From positions 1 to 64,000 of the forward strand of contig JAEZLD010000204.1 of NCBI GenBank assembly GCA_023415335.1: a stretch of DNA of 64,000 nucleotides, read 5' to 3'. The translations under genes were made by a program, and so were the position numbers. A model generated the notes under the pieces. The model saw nothing but the letters and a program-made list of their open reading frames with translations. It did no database searches and was not told where the DNA came from. Positions 60,565 through 64,000 of the stretch are shown here, piece by piece; within the stretch, counting starts at the first letter, position 1; each line of letters begins with the position of its first letter. Source of the DNA: Bacillota bacterium (GTDB lineage: Bacteria > Bacillota > Clostridia > Clostridiales > Caloramatoraceae).

Positions 60565-61315
60565 CTATCTTCTCCTTTTGAACCTTATATATATCATCCT
60601 CGCCTAATGTACTTCTCTGAATGGCTATAAGCTGGGATACTCCATATTCCGCCATCTGCATCATATCAGTAAGCTGTGTTCTTGTAAAGGGGCTTTCCTC
60701 CCCTGTTCCCTGAAGCTCCACAAACTCCCCGGCATCAGTCATTACCACGTTCATATCAACCTGGGTTGTGGAATCCTCCTCATAATTAAGGTCCAGTATA
60801 GGCTCACCATTTCTTACTCCTACACTTATGGCTGCCACATAGCTTCTGATAGGATAGCTTTCAAGCTTGCCACTCCTGTAGAGCTTGTTGACTGCATCTG
60901 CAAGGGCCACAAATGCTCCTGTTATGGAGGCAGTTCTGGTTCCCCCGTCTGCCTGTATAACATCGCAGTCTATCCATATTGTCCTTTCTCCTAAAGCCTT
61001 AAGATCAACCACAGACCTCATTGCCCTTCCAATAAGTCTCTGTATCTCAGCGGTCCTTCCATCAAGCTTAAGCCTGCTTATATCCCTTGGCTTTCTTGTG
61101 GCTGTTGAACCAGGAAGCATTCCATACTCACAGGTAACCCAGCCCTGTCCTGTTCCCTTAAGGAAGGATGGTACCTTCTCGTCAACACAGGCTGTACATA
61201 TTACCTTCGTATTACCACACTCTATAAGCACTGAGCCTTCTGCATTTATAGTATAGCCTCTTGTTATTTTAATGCTGCGCATTTCGTTTCTCTGTCTGTT
61301 ATCAGGTCTCTCCAT
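60551..61315 (-). CDS. rph: Ribonuclease PH
   Basis: 254 residues. Phosphate-dependent 3'-5' exoribonuclease that trims tRNA 3' ends, although most tRNAs here encode CCA. Motifs: [31 protein letters not shown] near the N terminus, [32 protein letters not shown], and [18 protein letters not shown] with metal-binding acids. GATAGGAGGAAATAAA precedes the ATG. Confidence 0.96.
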   Translation of the reverse strand: MERPDNRQRNEMRSIKITRGYTINAEGSVLIECGNTKVICTACVDEKVPSFLKGTGQGWVTCEYGMLPGSTATRKPRDISRLKLDGRTAEIQRLIGRAMRSVVDLKALGERTIWIDCDVIQADGGTRTASITGAFVALADAVNKLYRSGKLESYPIRSYVAAISVGVRNGEPILDLNYEEDSTTQVDMNVVMTDAGEFVELQGTGEESPFTRTQLTDMMQMAEYGVSQLIAIQRSTLGEDDIYKVQKEKIDEQL

Positions 61316-61326
61316 TTTATTTCCTC

Positions 61327-62319
61327 CTATCTGCCTTCTCCTAATTTTTCAATAACACTATAAATCTCGTCTGCTTCAGGGGCATCAATTTCCTCTTCCT
61401 TATCCCCTCTTTTTACTATTTTTCTGCCTTCAGTTATTTTTCCTACTACAACTGCATTTATACCCTCGCTGGCAAGTAGCCTGCACAAGTCCTCTCCATC
61501 CCTGCAGGTAATAATCATGGATCCGCTGGATATTAGCTTGTAAGGATCTACTCCTGTTGCTCTGCATATATCTATTGTTTCTCGTGCTATAGGTATTCTT
61601 TCCTTACATATACATACACCCTTTCCAGAGGTTTCAGCAACCTCCCAGATGGCGCCAAGTATTCCTCCCTCTGTAGCATCATGCATTGAGTGGGCCCCAT
61701 GCTTTGCAGCAATAAGCCCAGCCTTTACCACGCTTATGTCCTTAAGCATAGCCTGCCCCTTAAGCAGAGTCTCCTCATCCACCATTCCTTTAAGCTGGTC
61801 ATAATAATCCCTTGCAATTATGGTGGTTCCTTCAAGACCCGCATAACCTGTAACCACAATGTCATCACCTTCCAGGGCTCCTCCTGTTTTTATGTAGCAG
61901 TCTCCCATACCTATGGCTGTAATGGAGAGAATCATCCTGTTTACCCCGTCAGTTATTTCAGTATGGCCTCCAAGTATGTCTATGGAAAGCTCCCTGCAGG
62001 AGCTCCTTATATCATCCATTACATCCCTTATCTCATCCACCTCAGTTCCAGAGGGAGCCAGAATGGTTACAAGTATCCCGAAGGGCTTTACCCCTGCTGA
62101 GGCTATATCATTGCAGCATATGTTTACCCCAATCCTTCCACTGTTGACATCCGCAGCAGTAATAGGGTCGGTGGTTAGTACGCAGTATTTATCCTTTACC
62201 CTTATAATGGAACAGTCCTCTCCTACCTGTGGACCTACCACTATATTCTCATTTATGCTATCCGAACCCGCTATTACATACTTTTCTAAAACATTATTGG
62301 GTAATTTTCCATTTTTCAT
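61327..62319 (-). CDS. HypE/AIR-synthase-like protein
   Basis: 330 residues of the PurM-like ATP-binding fold. [38 protein letters not shown] [24 protein letters not shown], and [21 protein letters not shown] match AIR synthase-related proteins close to HypE and ThiL. No hydrogenase maturation genes lie nearby and no C-terminal HypE PRIC cysteine tail is visible, so a HypE role is unlikely. The real function is unknown. ATG 62319 follows GGGGAGGG. It is 11 bases ahead of rph and should be co-transcribed. Confidence 0.8.
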   Translation of the reverse strand: MKNGKLPNNVLEKYVIAGSDSINENIVVGPQVGEDCSIIRVKDKYCVLTTDPITAADVNSGRIGVNICCNDIASAGVKPFGILVTILAPSGTEVDEIRDVMDDIRSSCRELSIDILGGHTEITDGVNRMILSITAIGMGDCYIKTGGALEGDDIVVTGYAGLEGTTIIARDYYDQLKGMVDEETLLKGQAMLKDISVVKAGLIAAKHGAHSMHDATEGGILGAIWEVAETSGKGVCICKERIPIARETIDICRATGVDPYKLISSGSMIITCRDGEDLCRLLASEGINAVVVGKITEGRKIVKRGDKEEEIDAPEADEIYSVIEKLGEGR

Positions 62320-62384
62320 CTTTTTCCCTCCCCTTATCAATTATACATATATAGTTGCTTTTTTCAAAAACTTTTTATTCTTCT

Positions 62385-62415
62385 GTAACGTAACATGTCC
62401 AATATACATATGTTA
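62385..62415 (+). promoter_or_regulatory. Possible SigK/SigE-like promoter upstream of the 62448 gene
   Basis: GTAACG (62385-62390), 16-base spacer, CATATGTTA (62407-62415). The -10 fits CATAnnnTA. The spacing is one base longer than at the small-membrane-protein array. Confidence 0.4.
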
Positions 62416-62447
62416 TATATAAGGATTATAGCATTGGTGGTGGAATT

Positions 62448-63848
62448 TTGTTAATCAACCTGCCAGATAACCATGATAATTTATCCAGTATAGCACTTAA
62501 GCTTTCATGTATGTCTATTACAAATGTAGAGTGGAGTTGCCTGCACTCAGGAGCAGGTATCATACATTCATCAGGTGAAAAGCCACATAGGGGGAGCGCT
62601 GATTCCCCAAGCAGTGTTTACCATCTGAAATGCCTTTATAAAAAATCCAAGCCCGTTTTTTCAAAGCTCCCGGAGGGTACACATAAATCCGAGCCCCTAT
62701 GCTGGGAGGACAAAAGCTTCTCACGCATTATAACCCCTGACTCCCAGGCTATGGCTATTCTCTCTATGTGCAGCTGTGCAGAGCTGCTTTATTCAACTGC
62801 CCCTGCACTTGCATCCAGCTTAATAAAAAATGCTGGCTATTACAGGGATTTCTCCTCCACCTACATGAGAGGCTCTGACGGGCTTTTCATATCCATGGAG
62901 GATAAAACAAAAGCACTTGATGAGGAGCCCAAGCTCAAGCCCTGCTCTAAAAATGGAAAGCTTTCAGACCAGGCTCTTATGCATGAGGCAGCGTCCTACC
63001 TCTACAGCATAGCATGCCAGGATACCCTTAAGGACTTCCTTCCAGCTGAGGCCCAGCAGTACAGAGATGAAAAGGAAAGCCTTTTCCGCTTTTTACAGGA
63101 TAACATGTCCCAGCTACTTTCATCCTCCACAAAGGAAATAAGCATATGCATATGCTCCTTTGCAAGGTGCTTAAGCTTAGAGGTTGACCCAGAAATAACT
63201 AACAGGCTAAAGGAATTTGTATGTCTCCTTTGTGCAGAGCTTGAAACACGGATAAGAATTACAGGAGAGGTTGAAACAGGCCCTGACAGCCTGGAAACCT
63301 GCTCCATGATGACACACTTCAGAGCTTCAAACGCCATGCTTGAAGGGTACAGGGCGGTTGGAATATTCAAATTCAAGGAGCTTGGAATACTTATTTACAA
63401 CTGCCTTGAGGATTTATATAGCCCTGACCTTAAGCTATATATGGAAAATGGTGTCTCAAAGGTTACCTGCTCCATAAGGGATATTGCCGACATGCTTAAG
63501 CTTCAGCTGCTAAAATACCAACTGGACAATGACGCTCAGGCAGGAAGGAGGCTTGAAGCCATGTACGGCGTACTTATTGAGAACAGCAGCATAATGCAAA
63601 GCCGGCCTGGCACAGGCTACAGTGTTATGGGACAGGTAATAAGCCTTCCCGACCATATTCCCGATACCATATCCATCGGCAGGGCTCCTGTATTTGTAAA
63701 GAGTATAAAATTTAATCTGAAGAAGGATGTGAGCATTAAAGCCTCAAAGCATTTTAACAGCCTTTATTCCCTTTATGCTAGCTACACCTTTCTTCATTAC
63801 TTTCTACAGCAGTACCAGTCTGTATCAAACATCCCCCATACTCCATAA
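62448..63848 (+). CDS. Uncharacterised 466-residue protein
   Basis: Starts at TTG 62448 with GGTGGTGG upstream; no ATG fits better. The protein is soluble and mostly helical with many cysteines (for example LSMCSCAELLY, ISICICSFARCLSLEV). Blocks such as ALMHEAASYLYSIACQDTL and MMTHFRASNAMLEGYRAVG recall helical-barrel proteins that include some glycoside hydrolases, but no catalytic motif is clear. It is followed by a gene with a strong ribosome site 46 bases later, so the two may form an operon. A sporulation-type promoter is possible. Family not recognised. Confidence 0.6.
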   Translation: MLINLPDNHDNLSSIALKLSCMSITNVEWSCLHSGAGIIHSSGEKPHRGSADSPSSVYHLKCLYKKSKPVFSKLPEGTHKSEPLCWEDKSFSRIITPDSQAMAILSMCSCAELLYSTAPALASSLIKNAGYYRDFSSTYMRGSDGLFISMEDKTKALDEEPKLKPCSKNGKLSDQALMHEAASYLYSIACQDTLKDFLPAEAQQYRDEKESLFRFLQDNMSQLLSSSTKEISICICSFARCLSLEVDPEITNRLKEFVCLLCAELETRIRITGEVETGPDSLETCSMMTHFRASNAMLEGYRAVGIFKFKELGILIYNCLEDLYSPDLKLYMENGVSKVTCSIRDIADMLKLQLLKYQLDNDAQAGRRLEAMYGVLIENSSIMQSRPGTGYSVMGQVISLPDHIPDTISIGRAPVFVKSIKFNLKKDVSIKASKHFNSLYSLYASYTFLHYFLQQYQSVSNIPHTP

Positions 63849-63894
63849 TATTTTCTTTTAAAAACAACTATACTATTATCAGGAGGGGATAAGC

Positions 63895-64000
63895 TTGACA
63901 AACATAAACTGCTCGGATTGCTGTATGCATGAACGAAATGGAAAGTGTACTTTATCCTATATCCCAGCCAGCAGAAGCATAGGACATGGCACCAACTGTG
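63895..64000 (+). CDS. Cysteine-rich protein, cut by window end
   Basis: The frame begins at TTG 63895 after AGGAGGGGATAAGC and reads 35 residues to the edge: NCSDCCMHERNGKCTL, then YIPASRSIGHGTNC. Five cysteines in the first 35 residues suggest metal or cluster binding. The short gap after the preceding gene suggests co-transcription. Too little is present to name it. Confidence 0.45.
   Translation, partial: MTNINCSDCCMHERNGKCTLSYIPASRSIGHGTNC

Noticed and set aside
61327..62319. HypE hydrogenase maturation assignment
   Set aside because: No other hyp genes are near and the cysteine tail of HypE is missing, so only the wider PurM-like family is claimed.

Overview
The window looks like chromosomal DNA of a low-GC, spore-forming Clostridium-type anaerobe (inference). 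It carries the tig-clpP-clpX-lonB-lonA-engB order seen in clostridia, a complete coenzyme-B12-dependent glutamate fermentation operon, LonB, promoters that resemble sporulation sigma sites, and strong AGGAGG ribosome sites. Most genes lie on the minus strand. No phage, complete insertion sequence, CRISPR array or rRNA gene was seen. Layout: 1-1079 holds two small genes, a truncated APH-type phosphotransferase and a GNAT acetyltransferase. 1162-13039 (minus) is a twelve-gene operon led by a GntR-type regulator. It encodes the whole methylaspartate route: glutamate mutase (glmS, glmL, glmE), methylaspartate ammonia-lyase, a two-subunit mesaconase, a citramalate-lyase-type complex (citD/E/F homologues) with its ligase (citC), and a glutaminase at the end. 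Together they would turn glutamine and glutamate into ammonia, acetate and pyruvate. Two intercistronic RNA structures bracket the ammonia-lyase gene. 13.3-23.9 kb holds a small radical SAM protein, an ECF sigma/anti-sigma pair facing a 37-residue small gene, murG with a nuclease-like partner, an M42 aminopeptidase, an alpha-amylase-family enzyme with glgB, and a SEC-C protein. 24.1-27.9 kb holds an S1-domain protein, rarA, a decayed F-type ATP synthase operon in which a deletion joins atpB to atpC, a small membrane protein, a cupin, and a decayed M23 peptidase. 28.0-31.8 kb (plus strand) is the most unusual region. Five paralogous short membrane proteins share one hydrophobic core with a PGG kink and flanking cysteines. 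They alternate with three low-complexity soluble proteins that share an Asp-x-x-Leu helical motif. Three promoter-like sites of the form GTAAC(A/C)-N15-CATAnnnTA, as expected for SigK/SigE, precede its genes, so a mother-cell sporulation role is a reasonable inference. I do not recognise this array as a described system. 31.9-40.1 kb is the chaperone/protease block. 40.4-45.1 kb holds two uncharacterised proteins and a BlaI/BlaR1-type pair with a promoter overlapped by palindromes. 45.4-45.7 kb is a three-tRNA operon. 46-58 kb holds a SorC regulator, ribF, an amino-acid permease, and an aldolase/dehydrogenase pair. It also holds an mgtC-like gene and a sugar ABC importer (no ATPase) with an epimerase. 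A decayed second copy of the aldolase/dehydrogenase pair follows, and then a hairpin-rich repeat. 58.5-59.3 kb is a nine-tRNA operon. 59.4-64 kb holds a phosphodiesterase, rdgB, rph, a HypE/AIR-synthase-like gene, and two uncharacterised genes, the last cut by the window end.
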